Source: Pseudooceanicola endophyticus (GTDB taxonomy: Bacteria; Pseudomonadota; Alphaproteobacteria; Rhodobacterales; Rhodobacteraceae). From it: a stretch of 64,000 nucleotides of DNA. Both the position numbers and the translations under genes were made by a program. Location of the stretch: the NCBI RefSeq assembly GCF_018760365.1, contig NZ_JAHIAB010000007.1:1-64000 (forward strand), read 5' to 3'. Position 1 is the first letter of the stretch, and every line of letters starts with the position of its first letter. Below the pieces are notes generated by a model that was not told the origin of the DNA, did no database searches, and saw nothing but the letters and a program-made list of their open reading frames with translations. Of this stretch, positions 8,884 to 17,702 are shown one piece after another.

Positions 8884-10881
8884 ATGACCGTGCACGACCC
8901 CAAGACCGACGGAACCACCCTGCCCCGCAAGGACAAGCCCTGGCTGTTCCGCACCTATTCCGGCCATTCCAGCGCCGCCGCGTCGAACGCGCTTTATCGC
9001 ACCAACCTCGGCAAGGGGCAGACCGGCCTCTCGGTGGCCTTCGACCTGCCCACCCAGACCGGCTATGACAGCGATCACGTCCTGGCCCGCGGAGAGGTCG
9101 GCAAAGTCGGCGTGCCGATCTGCCACCTGGGCGACATGCGGGTGCTGTTCGATCAGATCCCGCTGGGGCAGATGAACACCTCGATGACGATCAATGCCAC
9201 GGCGCCCTGGCTGCTGGCGCTCTACATCGCCGTGGCCGAGGAACAGGGGGCCTCTGCCGCCGACCTCCAGGGCACGGTGCAGAACGACCTGATCAAGGAA
9301 TACCTCAGCCGCGGCACCTACATCTTTCCGCCCGCGCCCAGCCTCGCGATGATCGCTGATGTGGCGGAATACTGTGCGCGCGCGCTACCCAAGTGGAACC
9401 CGATGAACGTCTGCTCCTACCACCTCCAGGAGGCCGGCGCGACGCCGGAGCAGGAGCTGGCCTATGCGCTGGCGACCGCGCAGGCGGTGCTGGACGCGCT
9501 GCGCCCCCGCGTGCCCGAGGCCGACTTCCCCCGCATCGTCGGGCGCATCTCCTTCTTCGTGAACGCCGGCATCCGCTTCGTCACCGAGATGTGCAAGATG
9601 CGCGCCTTCGCCGAGATGTGGGATGAGATCGCGCGCACCCGCTACGGCGTCGAGGACGAGAAGTTCCGCCGCTTCCGCTATGGCGTGCAGGTGAATTCGC
9701 TCGGCCTGACCGAACCCCAGCCGGAAAACAACTCCCACCGCATCCTGATCGAGATGCTGGCGGTGACGCTGTCGAAATCCGCCCGCGCCCGCGCGGTGCA
9801 GCTGCCCGCCTGGAACGAGGCCCTTGGCCTGCCGCGTCCCTGGGATCAGCAATGGTCGCTCCGGATGCAGCAGATCCTCGCCTACGAGACCGACCTGCTG
9901 GAATACGACGACCTGTTCGAGGGCAACCCGGCGGTCGAAGGCAAGGTCGCCCAGCTCAAGGCCGCCGCGCTTGCGGAACTGGCCGCGCTCGAGGCCATGG
10001 GCGGCGCCATTGCCGCCATCGACCACATGAAGGCGCGGCTGGTCGAAAGCAACGCGGCACGGCTCGCGAAGATCGAAAGCGGAGAGACGGTGGTGGTCGG
10101 CGTCAACCGCTGGACCGAGGCCGAGCCCTCGCCGCTGATGGGCGCCGATGGCGGCATCATGACGGTGGATCCGGCGGCAGAGGAAGCCCAGCTCGATCGC
10201 CTCGCCGCCTGGCGGGCAGAGCGCGACGCCGATGCGGTTCGCGCGGCGCTCGATGCGCTGCGCGAAGCGGCCCTCGCGGGCGAAAACATCATGCCTGCCT
10301 CGATCGCCGCCGCGAAGGCGGGCGTGACCACCGGCGAATGGGCCCAGACCCTGCGCGCCGTCCATGGCGAATACCGCGGCCCCACCGGGGTTGCCGCCGG
10401 GCGCTCCAACCAGGCCGAGGGGCTCGACGATCTGCGCGATGCGGTCGAGGCCGCCTCGACCCGCCTCGGGCGCCGCCTCTCGGTGCTGATCGCCAAGCCC
10501 GGCCTCGACGGCCATTCCAACGGCGCCGAACAGATCGCCGTGCGCGCCCGCGACTGCGGCATGGAGATCCGCTACGACGGCATCCGCCAGACCCCCGAAC
10601 AGATCGTCGAGGCCCTGGCCGAAACCCGCGCCCATGTGCTGGGCCTCTCGGTGCTCTCGGGCTCGCACATGGCCCTGGCGACCGAGGTGCTGGAGCGGAT
10701 GCGCGCCCGCGGCCTCTCCCATGTTCCGGTGGTCCTCGGCGGCATCATCCCCGAGGCCGACATGGCCACCCTGCGCGCCGCCGGCATCGCCCGGATCTAC
10801 ACCCCCAAGGACTTCGAGGTGAACCGGCTGATGGCCGATCTGATCGCGCTTGCCGATCCCGGCGCCAGCGCCGCAGAGTAA
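8884..10881 (+). CDS. ecm: Ethylmalonyl-CoA mutase (coenzyme B12 dependent)
   Basis: A 665-residue mutase converting (2R)-ethylmalonyl-CoA to methylsuccinyl-CoA. The N-terminal TIM-barrel part opens with the family signature KPWLFRTYSGHSSAAASNALYR and carries FDLPTQTGYDSD. The C-terminal cobalamin-binding domain has the DxHxxG motif with Asp542, His544 and Gly547 (KPGLDGHSNGAEQ). Close likeness to Rhodobacter Ecm, including VQVNSLGLTEPQPENN, separates it from methylmalonyl-CoA mutase. The ATG at 8884 has GCGAGG upstream; an in-frame start at 8800 would add 28 residues not seen in the family. Transcribed away from ccr. Confidence 0.96.
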   Translation: MTVHDPKTDGTTLPRKDKPWLFRTYSGHSSAAASNALYRTNLGKGQTGLSVAFDLPTQTGYDSDHVLARGEVGKVGVPICHLGDMRVLFDQIPLGQMNTSMTINATAPWLLALYIAVAEEQGASAADLQGTVQNDLIKEYLSRGTYIFPPAPSLAMIADVAEYCARALPKWNPMNVCSYHLQEAGATPEQELAYALATAQAVLDALRPRVPEADFPRIVGRISFFVNAGIRFVTEMCKMRAFAEMWDEIARTRYGVEDEKFRRFRYGVQVNSLGLTEPQPENNSHRILIEMLAVTLSKSARARAVQLPAWNEALGLPRPWDQQWSLRMQQILAYETDLLEYDDLFEGNPAVEGKVAQLKAAALAELAALEAMGGAIAAIDHMKARLVESNAARLAKIESGETVVVGVNRWTEAEPSPLMGADGGIMTVDPAAEEAQLDRLAAWRAERDADAVRAALDALREAALAGENIMPASIAAAKAGVTTGEWAQTLRAVHGEYRGPTGVAAGRSNQAEGLDDLRDAVEAASTRLGRRLSVLIAKPGLDGHSNGAEQIAVRARDCGMEIRYDGIRQTPEQIVEALAETRAHVLGLSVLSGSHMALATEVLERMRARGLSHVPVVLGGIIPEADMATLRAAGIARIYTPKDFEVNRLMADLIALADPGASAAE

Positions 10882-10994
10882 GGCAAAGCCCCGCCCGGAA
10901 CGGCAATTTGACCGGCCCGACAATGGACCCTCCGGGCGCGGCGTGGCACCTTGGTGACCTGCGGCGCTCCCCGCCGCATCACCAGGAGGCCGCC

Positions 10995-11267
10995 ATGACC
11001 ATCACCCGCAAGGCAAGCATTTCGGGCCGCGTCCAGGGCGTCGGCTACCGGGCTTGGACCGAACGCCGGGCCCGGGGCCTTGCCCTCTCCGGCTGGGTCC
11101 GCAACGAGGCCGACGGCAGCGTCACCGCGCTGTTCCACGGCCCCGAATCCGAAGTCGCGCAGATGCTCGATGACTGCGCCGAAGGCCCGGTCTTTGCCCG
11201 CGTCGCCGCCGTGCACAGCCACCCCGCCGAGGCCCCCGCCGCGCCCGGCTTCCAGGTCCTGGCCTGA
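10995..11267 (+). CDS. acyP: Acylphosphatase
   Basis: A 90-residue cytosolic enzyme that hydrolyses acyl phosphates. The family signature is complete: GRVQGVGYR with catalytic Arg19, followed by GWVRNEADGSV with catalytic Asn37. AGGAGG lies five bases before the ATG. It starts 113 bases after ecm on the same strand. Small stand-alone acylphosphatases like this are common, and the exact metabolic partner is not known. Confidence 0.94.
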   Translation: MTITRKASISGRVQGVGYRAWTERRARGLALSGWVRNEADGSVTALFHGPESEVAQMLDDCAEGPVFARVAAVHSHPAEAPAAPGFQVLA

Positions 11268-11308
11268 GGTCCGGACCCCTGCTGCACAGGCTGGCCACAT
11301 ATCGCCCC

Positions 11309-12388
11309 TTGCGCGCCCTGCTGAAACGGGCCGTGCCCCCACGCGCCCGTCCGGGGCATCCCGGGTCCCTGCGGGCAAGCCCGCTTTCCGTGCTGGCCTG
11401 CGGCCTGTCCCTCTGCGCCCCGGCGGCCTTCGCGGCCCCCACGGACAGCCAGGACGACATCACCCTGCTCAAGCCCCGGGCCGTGTCCTACGCCACCACC
11501 GGCGGCTACGAGCTGTCGATGACCCGCGACTGGACCAGCCTCTCCTTCGATCTTTTCACCCCCCGCGCCGCCTCCGCCCGCAGTGCCCGGTTCGGAGAGC
11601 TGAAGCTCTCCTATGCCGGCACCACCGGCACCCAGGGCGTGGCGCTGCTGTCCTACGGCCAGGTCTGGCGCCGCGCGCTCTCCGGTGACCGCGTCTTCGG
11701 CGTCAACGCCTATCTCGATTTCGGCAAGCTGCCCGACATCGCCCCCGCCGTCGCCCAGATGACCTTCGGCATGGAATACGAACTGGCCCATCCCGGCGGC
11801 TTCCGGAACGAGAACCTGGTTTTCGGCAGCAACATCTACCTGCCCTTCCTGAACTACACCGCAGCCCGCTTTGACACCGATGCCGCCGTGCCGCGCCGCG
11901 GCCTCGACAGCTATGTCCGCTGGAGCCACGCGGTCGACGACGATTTCGACCTCGCCGCGCGGCTCAGCGTCTTCCATTACGCGGCCACCCCGACCCGGGC
12001 GGCACGCGGGATCGGCACCATCGCGCTCTCGGGCACCTATTCCGGCGGCCTGCCCCCGGGCACGACGCTGAAAAGCGCGCTCTCGGGGCGCTACACCGCC
12101 GGCGAGGACCTGGTGCCGACCTTCAGCCTCAGCCTGAACTTCGCCCGCCCCACGGTGGCGGCCCAGGGCACCCACAGTTTCGGCACGCTGCAGCCCTCAG
12201 CCGAATGCCACGTGAACCCCGGGCCCGGCGGCAGCAGCCGGATGACGCGGCTCGATTGCGGCGAAAGCCCCTACGAAGCCCCCGATCCCTTCAGCCGCCT
12301 GACCTGGGAAACCTCCGCCCCCGAGGTGCTCGCAGCCGTGCCCGCCCCGGAACGCTACCTCGGCTATGCGACCCCGCTCATTCCCTGA
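11309..12388 (+). CDS. Exported beta-barrel protein, inverse-autotransporter-like
   Basis: About 359 residues if the TTG at 11309 is the start; the start is uncertain because no clear ribosome site is seen and a GTG at 11333 is possible. A signal peptide is likely (hydrophobic SVLACGLSLCAPAAFA, cleavage after AFA near residue 42). The mature part is a run of amphipathic strands with alternating aromatics: LSFDLFTPRA, GELKLSYAG, VFGVNAYLDFG, MTFGMEYEL, NLVFGSNIYLPF. This pattern, above all GVNAYLDF followed by a gapped FGMEYEL, resembles the barrel of invasin/intimin inverse autotransporters, but there is no LysM domain before it and no passenger after it. The last 80 residues contain two Cys (ECHVNPG, RLDCGES). 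Function unknown. Confidence 0.6.
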   Translation: MRALLKRAVPPRARPGHPGSLRASPLSVLACGLSLCAPAAFAAPTDSQDDITLLKPRAVSYATTGGYELSMTRDWTSLSFDLFTPRAASARSARFGELKLSYAGTTGTQGVALLSYGQVWRRALSGDRVFGVNAYLDFGKLPDIAPAVAQMTFGMEYELAHPGGFRNENLVFGSNIYLPFLNYTAARFDTDAAVPRRGLDSYVRWSHAVDDDFDLAARLSVFHYAATPTRAARGIGTIALSGTYSGGLPPGTTLKSALSGRYTAGEDLVPTFSLSLNFARPTVAAQGTHSFGTLQPSAECHVNPGPGGSSRMTRLDCGESPYEAPDPFSRLTWETSAPEVLAAVPAPERYLGYATPLIP

Positions 12389-12466
12389 AACCCGCCCCGC
12401 AGCGCGATCCGCTTGCCCCTGCCGCACCAGCCCCTAGTCTGGCGCCCGAGGACAGGAGGACCGCAC

Positions 12467-13171
12467 ATGACCATCCATATCGGGGCTGCCCCCGGAGACA
12501 TCGCCGAAACCGTACTGCTGCCGGGCGACCCCTACCGCGCCCGCTGGGCCGCCGAGACCTTCCTTGAGGACGTGCGCCTGGTGAACGAGGTGCGCGGGAT
12601 GCTGGGCTACAGCGGCACCTGGAAGGGCCACCCGGTCACGATCCAGGGCTCCGGCATGGGCATGCCCTCGCTGTCGATCTACGTGAACGAGCTGATCCGG
12701 GATTACGGCGCGAAGACCCTGATCCGCATCGGCTCCTGCGGGGCGATGCAGGAAAAGATCGGGCTGCGCGACATCCTGCTGGCAATGACGGCCTCGTCGA
12801 TCTCGACCCCCTCCGCCGGCATCTTCCGAGAGCTGAACTTTGCCCCCTGCGCCGACTACGGCCTGCTGGCGGCGGCCCATGCGGCGGCAGTGGCGCGCGG
12901 CGTGCCGGTCCATGCCGGCGGCATCTACTCGGCCGATGTGTTCTATGATGAACGCCCCGACCTGAACGAACAGATGACCCGCCACGGCATTCTCGGCGTC
13001 GAGATGGAGGCCGCCGAGCTCTACAATCTGGCCCATCGTCACGGCTGCCGGGCGCTGGCCGTGCTGACCGTCAGCGATCACCTCATCACCCGCGAGGCCC
13101 TGCCAAGCGCCGAGCGGGAAACCAGTTTTGCCAACATGATAGAAATTGCCCTGGAGGCTGCCTTTCCATGA
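12467..13171 (+). CDS. deoD: Purine-nucleoside phosphorylase, DeoD type
   Basis: A 234-residue enzyme for phosphorolysis of purine nucleosides. The opening [26 protein letters not shown] carries the phosphate and ribose loops of the low-molecular-weight hexameric family. [20 protein letters not shown] and the VSDHL segment with the catalytic Asp follow. AGGAGG precedes the ATG. Its TGA overlaps the ATG of the aldo/keto reductase (13168-13171), so the two form a coupled pair. Confidence 0.95.
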   Translation: MTIHIGAAPGDIAETVLLPGDPYRARWAAETFLEDVRLVNEVRGMLGYSGTWKGHPVTIQGSGMGMPSLSIYVNELIRDYGAKTLIRIGSCGAMQEKIGLRDILLAMTASSISTPSAGIFRELNFAPCADYGLLAAAHAAAVARGVPVHAGGIYSADVFYDERPDLNEQMTRHGILGVEMEAAELYNLAHRHGCRALAVLTVSDHLITREALPSAERETSFANMIEIALEAAFP

Positions 13172-14157
13172 CTTTCAAATCCGTCGAGCTGGGCCGGGGC
13201 GGCCCGAAGATCCCGCAACTGGGCTTCGGCGCCATGTCCTTCGGGGGCATGTTCGGCCCCACCGATGAAGAAACCAGCTTTGCCTGCCTCGACGCCGCCC
13301 TCGACGCCGGAATCACCTTCTGGGACGTCGCCAACATCTACGGCATGGGCGTCTCCGAGACGATCCTGGGTCGCTACATGGCCGCGAAGAAGCCGCAGGT
13401 GGTACTGGCGACCAAGGCCAGCATCATCAACGGCCCGCCGCGCCGCATCGACAATTCCCGCGACCACCTGCTGAGCGAGATGGAGGGCTCCTTCAAGCGG
13501 CTCGACGTCGACCGGGTGGACCTGTTCTACGCCCACCGCCACGACCCCGAGACCCCGATCGAGCAGGTCGCCGAGGTGATGCAGGGCTTCATCGACGAGG
13601 GGCTGATCGGCGGCTACGGCCTTTCGGAGGTCGCCCCCTCGACGGTGCGTCGCGCCCATGCCGTGTCCCCGGTGCGGGCGGTGCAGAACGAATATTCCCT
13701 CTGGACCCGCCTGCCGGAGCTTGGCCTGATCGACACCTGCGCCGAGCTGGGCGTGGCCTTCGTCGCTTTCTCGCCGCTGGCGCGCGGCATGTTCGGCGAA
13801 ACCTCGGTCCGCCGCGGGGACATGCGCGACGGCGATTTCCGCCTGACCAATCCGCGCTTCACCGAGCCGAACTTCAGCGCCAACCTGCGCCACATCCAGG
13901 CCTTCCGCAGCTGGGCGCAGGGCAAGGGCTGGACAGTGGCCGGCGCCGCCCTGGCCTGGGTGATGGCGAAGGGCGATCACGTGATCCCGATCCCCGGCAC
14001 CCGCACCGCCGCACATCTGAACGAATGGCGGGACGCGGCAAAGATCAGGCTCACGCCGCAGGACCTGGCCGAGATCGCCCAGATCCTGCCCGCCGGCTTC
14101 GCCCATGGCGACCGCTACGGGGATCACCAGCTGGTGGCAATCGAACGCTACTGCTGA
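13168..14157 (+). CDS. Aldo/keto reductase
   Basis: A 329-residue NADPH-type aldo/keto reductase with a TIM-barrel fold. The catalytic set is visible: Asp53 and Tyr58 in [10 protein letters not shown], Lys83 in LATKAS, and His123 in [27 protein letters not shown] is the cofactor-binding segment of YajO/AKR11-13-like enzymes. It starts inside the end of deoD (ATGA overlap), so both are co-translated. Physiological substrate unknown. A dispersed repeat with a large hairpin follows the stop and may end transcription. Confidence 0.92.
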   Translation: MTFKSVELGRGGPKIPQLGFGAMSFGGMFGPTDEETSFACLDAALDAGITFWDVANIYGMGVSETILGRYMAAKKPQVVLATKASIINGPPRRIDNSRDHLLSEMEGSFKRLDVDRVDLFYAHRHDPETPIEQVAEVMQGFIDEGLIGGYGLSEVAPSTVRRAHAVSPVRAVQNEYSLWTRLPELGLIDTCAELGVAFVAFSPLARGMFGETSVRRGDMRDGDFRLTNPRFTEPNFSANLRHIQAFRSWAQGKGWTVAGAALAWVMAKGDHVIPIPGTRTAAHLNEWRDAAKIRLTPQDLAEIAQILPAGFAHGDRYGDHQLVAIERYC

Positions 14158-14160
14158 TCC

Positions 14161-14275
14161 GGGGAGGGGGCTCTGCCCCCGCCCGCGCTGCGCGCGGCCT
14201 CCCCCGGGATATTTCCGGCCAGATGATGAAGAGCCAGAGCTCCCTGTCATCTGGCCATAAATATCCCCGCCGGAG
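14161..14275. repeat. Dispersed intergenic repeat with a 21-base inverted repeat
   Basis: The first part (GGGGGCTCTGCCCCCG, then a Cys/Gly-like GC hairpin, then CTCCCCCGGGATATTT) also occurs, reverse-complemented and diverged in the middle, at 36798-36850. The second part is an inverted repeat with near-perfect 21-base arms at 14206-14226 and 14247-14267 and a 20-base loop. It sits between two convergent genes, where it could work as a two-way terminator. Elements with this GATATTT...CCAGATGA core are common between genes in Rhodobacteraceae as far as I recall. Confidence 0.7.
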
Positions 14276-14298
14276 GCATGCACCGCCGGCAAGAGGCA

Positions 14299-15153
14299 TC
14301 ACGACTTCAAGCCGTGGCTGCGGTCGTAACCGTTGACGGATGGCGACTGCCAGCCGGAGAGCGCATCGGCTACGGGCACAAGGATGTCGATGGCCAGGGG
14401 ATGGCAGGCCGCCTCATCGGAGGAATGCTCGGACGAACAATCCCCCCCCGGGCAGGCGGAGATCGCGCCCAGCAGGTCAATCTCAGCCAGGAATGTCAGC
14501 TGATCGCCCGGGCGCACCGGGCTGGCCTTCATGAAGTACTGGCCAGTGTCGCGGGTGAAGCCCGTACACATGAAGACGTTCAGCACATCGTGGACATGGG
14601 CTTCTGCCTCGGCAGGCGCAAGGCCCGTGGCTTCCGAGAGCGCGCGGGTCAGGTTGGAGTGGCAGCAGTGGTGGTATTGCGTGCCCGCCAGAAGGTTGCC
14701 CGTGTAGGGATCGCAGCGGGTGCCGATGACATCGTGGACCGAGCCTCCGAAAGCGTCGATCCCGTACCAGTCCAGGCTGTCGTCCACGATCGTCGCCATC
14801 GGGCGCAGGTAAGGCAAGCAGGACCAGAGCCGTTCCCCGGTCGAGACATGGGTGCCGTGCAGGGCGCGGGTCTTGCCCGAATAGAAACGCTCCGAGAGGT
14901 CCGACGCGTTCCAGAGATTGAGATCGCCCACCTGTGGCCCGTCGACCGAGCGGATGCGGAAGAAATGCCCGGCAGGCACCCGGAAGGCCGCGGCCTCGCG
15001 CGGGGGGGCCAGCAGGGTCTGCGTGACCTCTGCCGTGGCCAGCGCCGCCGCATAGAGCGCCATGTCGGGGCGGGGCAAGGTCTCGTTCGGGTAGCAGATG
15101 ACCGGGGGGATGGCCCGGCGGGCTGCGGCGTCTTCGGGGGGCTGATGGGACAT
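14299..15153 (-). CDS. DUF1989 (urea-carboxylase-associated) family protein
   Basis: A 284-residue soluble protein. It has the DUF1989 hallmarks: AGHFFRIRSVDGPQVGDLNLWNASDLSERFY, ALHGTHVSTGERLWSC, the QYHHCCHSN cluster likely to bind metal, and NVFMCTGFTRDTGQYF. The ATG at 15153 follows AAGGAG at good spacing. Relatives in urea/guanidine carboxylase operons act as carboxyguanidine deiminase subunits, but no carboxylase is near here and only one copy is present. It lies downstream of the ornithine/lysine decarboxylase on the same strand with a 430-base gap, so a role in amine or amidine metabolism is a guess. Confidence 0.82.
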   Translation of the reverse strand: MSHQPPEDAAARRAIPPVICYPNETLPRPDMALYAAALATAEVTQTLLAPPREAAAFRVPAGHFFRIRSVDGPQVGDLNLWNASDLSERFYSGKTRALHGTHVSTGERLWSCLPYLRPMATIVDDSLDWYGIDAFGGSVHDVIGTRCDPYTGNLLAGTQYHHCCHSNLTRALSEATGLAPAEAEAHVHDVLNVFMCTGFTRDTGQYFMKASPVRPGDQLTFLAEIDLLGAISACPGGDCSSEHSSDEAACHPLAIDILVPVADALSGWQSPSVNGYDRSHGLKS

Positions 15154-15582
15154 GGGGCTCTCCTTCGCTTTGCGGCAGGGAAGCCCGGCGGCCCGGGATT
15201 GGCAAGGGTCTGCGGCCGGTCCCGGCAACCTGCGGGACGGCGGACGGGCCCCTCCCCCCGCGGGCCCGCATCCTGGGCGTAACGGTTGGGCGCGTCCTGT
15301 GTCCGGAAGGCTCCGGGGCCGGAAGCAGCGGCGGGGCGCCCCGAAGGGTAGCACGGTCCCGCGCAGGGGTCCGGGGCCTTCCCCGGCGGCGGGGGGCCGG
15401 ACAGCGGCACGCGACGAAAATGTCCGCGCGCCACTGTCCGGCCCGTCCTGCACCCTGCGCGGGCCGTTGCCCGCCAGCCTCGAACCTCCGGCGCGGGCCC
15501 CTGGGAGCCGGTCCGGAGGGAGGCCGGGGCCAGACTTGCGGCCCCGGTGCGGAGGGGAGACCCCCTCCGTCGTGACATGGCC
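15154..15582. other. Intergenic stretch of 429 bases
   Basis: Very GC-rich, with several short GC hairpins and no protein-like frame. A hairpin at 15550-15570 (GGAGGGG then CCCCTCC) lies just after the decarboxylase stop and could end its transcript, though it has no T run. Confidence 0.4.
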
Positions 15583-16761
15583 TCAGTCGGCCAGGACCAC
15601 CACGTCCAGCGGCGGGAAGCCGTTGAAACCGATGGAGGCATAGGTCGAGGTATAGGCCCCGCAGTTGCGGATGATCACCTGATCCCCCGCCCTCAGCCCC
15701 AGCGGCAGCTCGACCGGGCGCCTTTCGTAAAGCACGTCGGCACTGTCGCAGGACGGACCCGCCAGGATGCATGGACCGGTCGCCTCTGCGTCGCGGGCGG
15801 TCAGGAACTGGTAGCGGATCGCCTCGTCCATGGTTTCCGCCAGACCCGAGAACTTGCCGATATCGAGGTAGACCCAGCGGTGCAGGTCGGCCTGTGCCTT
15901 GCGCGAGACCAGCAGAACCTCGGCGGCGATGGCGCCGGCCTCGGCCACCATGCCGCGTCCCGGTTCGGCCATGATCTGGGGAACCGCACCGAACCGCGCC
16001 TCGATCAGCGCCATGACGCGGGCGGCATAGGTGGTGGGGGCGTCGATTTCCTCGCCATAGAAGGCCGGGAAGCCGCCGCCGATGTTGAGCAGCTCCAGCG
16101 CGTGACCGGCGGCATGGGCGGACTTCCAGACGGCGGCCACCTGGTCGAGCGTATCGCACCACATCTCGGCCCGGCGGGTCTGGGAACCAACGTGGAACGA
16201 GATCCCGACGGGGCGCAGCCCGAGCGCCACGGCCCGGTCCATCAGCGCCACGGCACCGTCGCGGGCGACGCCGAACTTGCGCGACAGGGGCCAGTCGGCG
16301 CCGGTCGCCTCGACGATCAGGCGGATGTAGACCTGCGCGCCGGGGGCGTTTTCGGCTATCTTCTCAAGCTCTTCCTCGGCATCGGCGGCAAAAAGGGTCA
16401 GGCCGGCGGCATGGGCGAAGGCGATGTCGCGCGGCTTCTTCACCGTGTTCCCGAAGGAGATCTGGTCGGGATGGGCGCCAAGACCCAGGCAGAGCTCGAT
16501 CTCGGCGCGGGAGGCGGCATCGAAGCCAGAGCCGAGCGCCACCAGACGTTCGATGATCTCGCGCTGCGGATTGGCCTTCACGGCATAGTGGATGCGGGCG
16601 CGGCCCAGCCCGGCCTGCAGCGCGTGGAACTGCTGCGCGACGCGCGCAATATCCAGCACCAGCGTCGGGCGATCAAAGCTGTTCTGGCGGATGAATTGTT
16701 CCACGCGGGTCGGCGCGCGCACGGCATCACGGGCCGCGAATTGGGCGACAATAGCGTTCAT
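15583..16761 (-). CDS. Ornithine/lysine decarboxylase, fold type III PLP enzyme
   Basis: A 392-residue decarboxylase that makes putrescine or cadaverine. The PLP lysine is Lys62 in HYAVKANP; ADWPLSRKFG, FHVGSQ, the phosphate loop GGGFPAFYG and EPGRGMV follow, and the catalytic Cys338 lies in GPSCDSADVLYE. The size and the WPLSRKFG segment fit bacterial type III ornithine/lysine decarboxylases, not LysA (which is at 46654). The ATG at 16761 is chosen because GGAG lies six bases upstream; in-frame ATGs at 16767 and 16773 are alternatives. Which amino acid it prefers cannot be told. Confidence 0.9.
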   Translation of the reverse strand: MNAIVAQFAARDAVRAPTRVEQFIRQNSFDRPTLVLDIARVAQQFHALQAGLGRARIHYAVKANPQREIIERLVALGSGFDAASRAEIELCLGLGAHPDQISFGNTVKKPRDIAFAHAAGLTLFAADAEEELEKIAENAPGAQVYIRLIVEATGADWPLSRKFGVARDGAVALMDRAVALGLRPVGISFHVGSQTRRAEMWCDTLDQVAAVWKSAHAAGHALELLNIGGGFPAFYGEEIDAPTTYAARVMALIEARFGAVPQIMAEPGRGMVAEAGAIAAEVLLVSRKAQADLHRWVYLDIGKFSGLAETMDEAIRYQFLTARDAEATGPCILAGPSCDSADVLYERRPVELPLGLRAGDQVIIRNCGAYTSTYASIGFNGFPPLDVVVLAD

Positions 16762-16831
16762 GGTCATCTCCATAGACCCGGCCATATATGACCGCTCAGT
16801 TCCATCGGAGACGTTACCGTCGCTACTTGAC

Positions 16832-16871
16832 CCTAGAGGTTTCGCCTAGAGGATCCCTTGCGGATCCCCCA
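16832..16871 (-). promoter_or_regulatory. Repeat-rich leader of the decarboxylase gene
   Basis: About 70 to 110 bases upstream of the decarboxylase start, CCTAGAGG occurs twice as a direct repeat (16832-16839 and 16845-16852, 13-base period). Next to it GGATCC occurs twice (from 16851 and from 16862) and can form a small stem. Either operator DNA or leader RNA structure is possible. I see no speF-type Arg-rich leader peptide. Confidence 0.35.
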
Positions 16872-17044
16872 GAGGCTGCCCTTTCGACAGAGGCGCGTGC
16901 GTTGGCGTCTTGGCGGGCGATATCGGGCAGATGCGGGATTCGTTCAAGGGGCAAATCCGGTCGCGAAGATAAAATTTCCGCTGACGTGCCGTGACCCGCG
17001 GCCCCGCGCAAACATTTGATCAAAAAGGAAGAAAGCAGGAAGGA

Positions 17045-17251
17045 TCAGGATCCGTGCGACAGGCAGAGCTGCGGTGGCCTGCCATCCTCGGACAGCAGGG
17101 AGGCCCCGCAGGCCGCGCATCTGTAGAAGGTCTTTCCGTCTTGGTCATGGGCATGGTTCATGCGCCAGCGGCAGCCCTTCATCGAGGGTTTGCCGTAGAT
17201 CCAGATCAGCACGATCGCCAGCACGAAGGCGATGGGAACGAAGATCAGCAT
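17045..17251 (-). CDS. Small membrane protein with a zinc-finger-like CxxC
   Basis: A 68-residue protein from the ATG at 17251; a TTG start at 17287 would add 12 residues and neither has a strong ribosome site. One transmembrane helix (MLIFVPIAFVLAIVLIWIYG, residues 1-20) is followed by KGCRWRMN and a cytosolic FYRCAACGASLL. Together the Cys residues could hold a metal. The arrangement recalls short membrane proteins of Rhodobacteraceae; function unknown. Confidence 0.65.
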   Translation of the reverse strand: MLIFVPIAFVLAIVLIWIYGKPSMKGCRWRMNHAHDQDGKTFYRCAACGASLLSEDGRPPQLCLSHGS

Positions 17252-17351
17252 GGGGCCGATACTTGCACGTAGGGTCCTGAAAAGCAAACCGCGCGGCCCG
17301 AGGGGGTCCGCGCGGAATGACGTTTCTCCGGGACTGAAACCGGAGGCCGGA

Positions 17352-17498
17352 TCAGGCGGCGTAGGGGATGTAGACCGGCTCTTCTTCCGCCTTGGCGGCA
17401 GGCTGGGCGGCTTCTTCGGGCATGTAATAGGAGAGCGACTCTTCCAGCAGGGCCAGCGCCTCTTTCGGGGAAATGGTTTTCTGTTCGGTCGTCGCCAT
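17352..17498 (-). CDS. Acidic 48-residue protein of unknown function
   Basis: A short frame that I accept because the ATG at 17498 follows GAGG and the product is well behaved: MATTEQKTISPKEALALLEE, then SLSYYMPEEAAQPAAKAEEE and a tail PVYIPYAA. It has a helical amphipathic middle and a low-complexity acidic Ala/Glu stretch. No membrane segment or signal peptide. I know no function. Confidence 0.65.
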   Translation of the reverse strand: MATTEQKTISPKEALALLEESLSYYMPEEAAQPAAKAEEEPVYIPYAA

Positions 17499-17702
17499 CA
17501 CGGGCCTCATCACATACGCTTCGTCTTTACCTGGGGGGCTTATGGCAGAAGCGGCCCCTCAGGAGCACCGCAAATCCGGCAGAGGCGCTATGCTGCGGGT
17601 GCAAAGGTGCGCCCCGGTCTCATCTTGCGGGCGAGCCGCCGCTTGCCAAGCCGGCCGCGCTGGTGTTTGAGGGGCCATTCGCTCTGCGATCGGAGGCACA
17701 GC

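Noticed and set aside
17010-17025. TTTGATCAAA as a possible FnrL box
   Set aside because: The FnrL box needs a four-base spacer between TTGAT and ATCAA halves. Here the halves overlap, so it does not fit.
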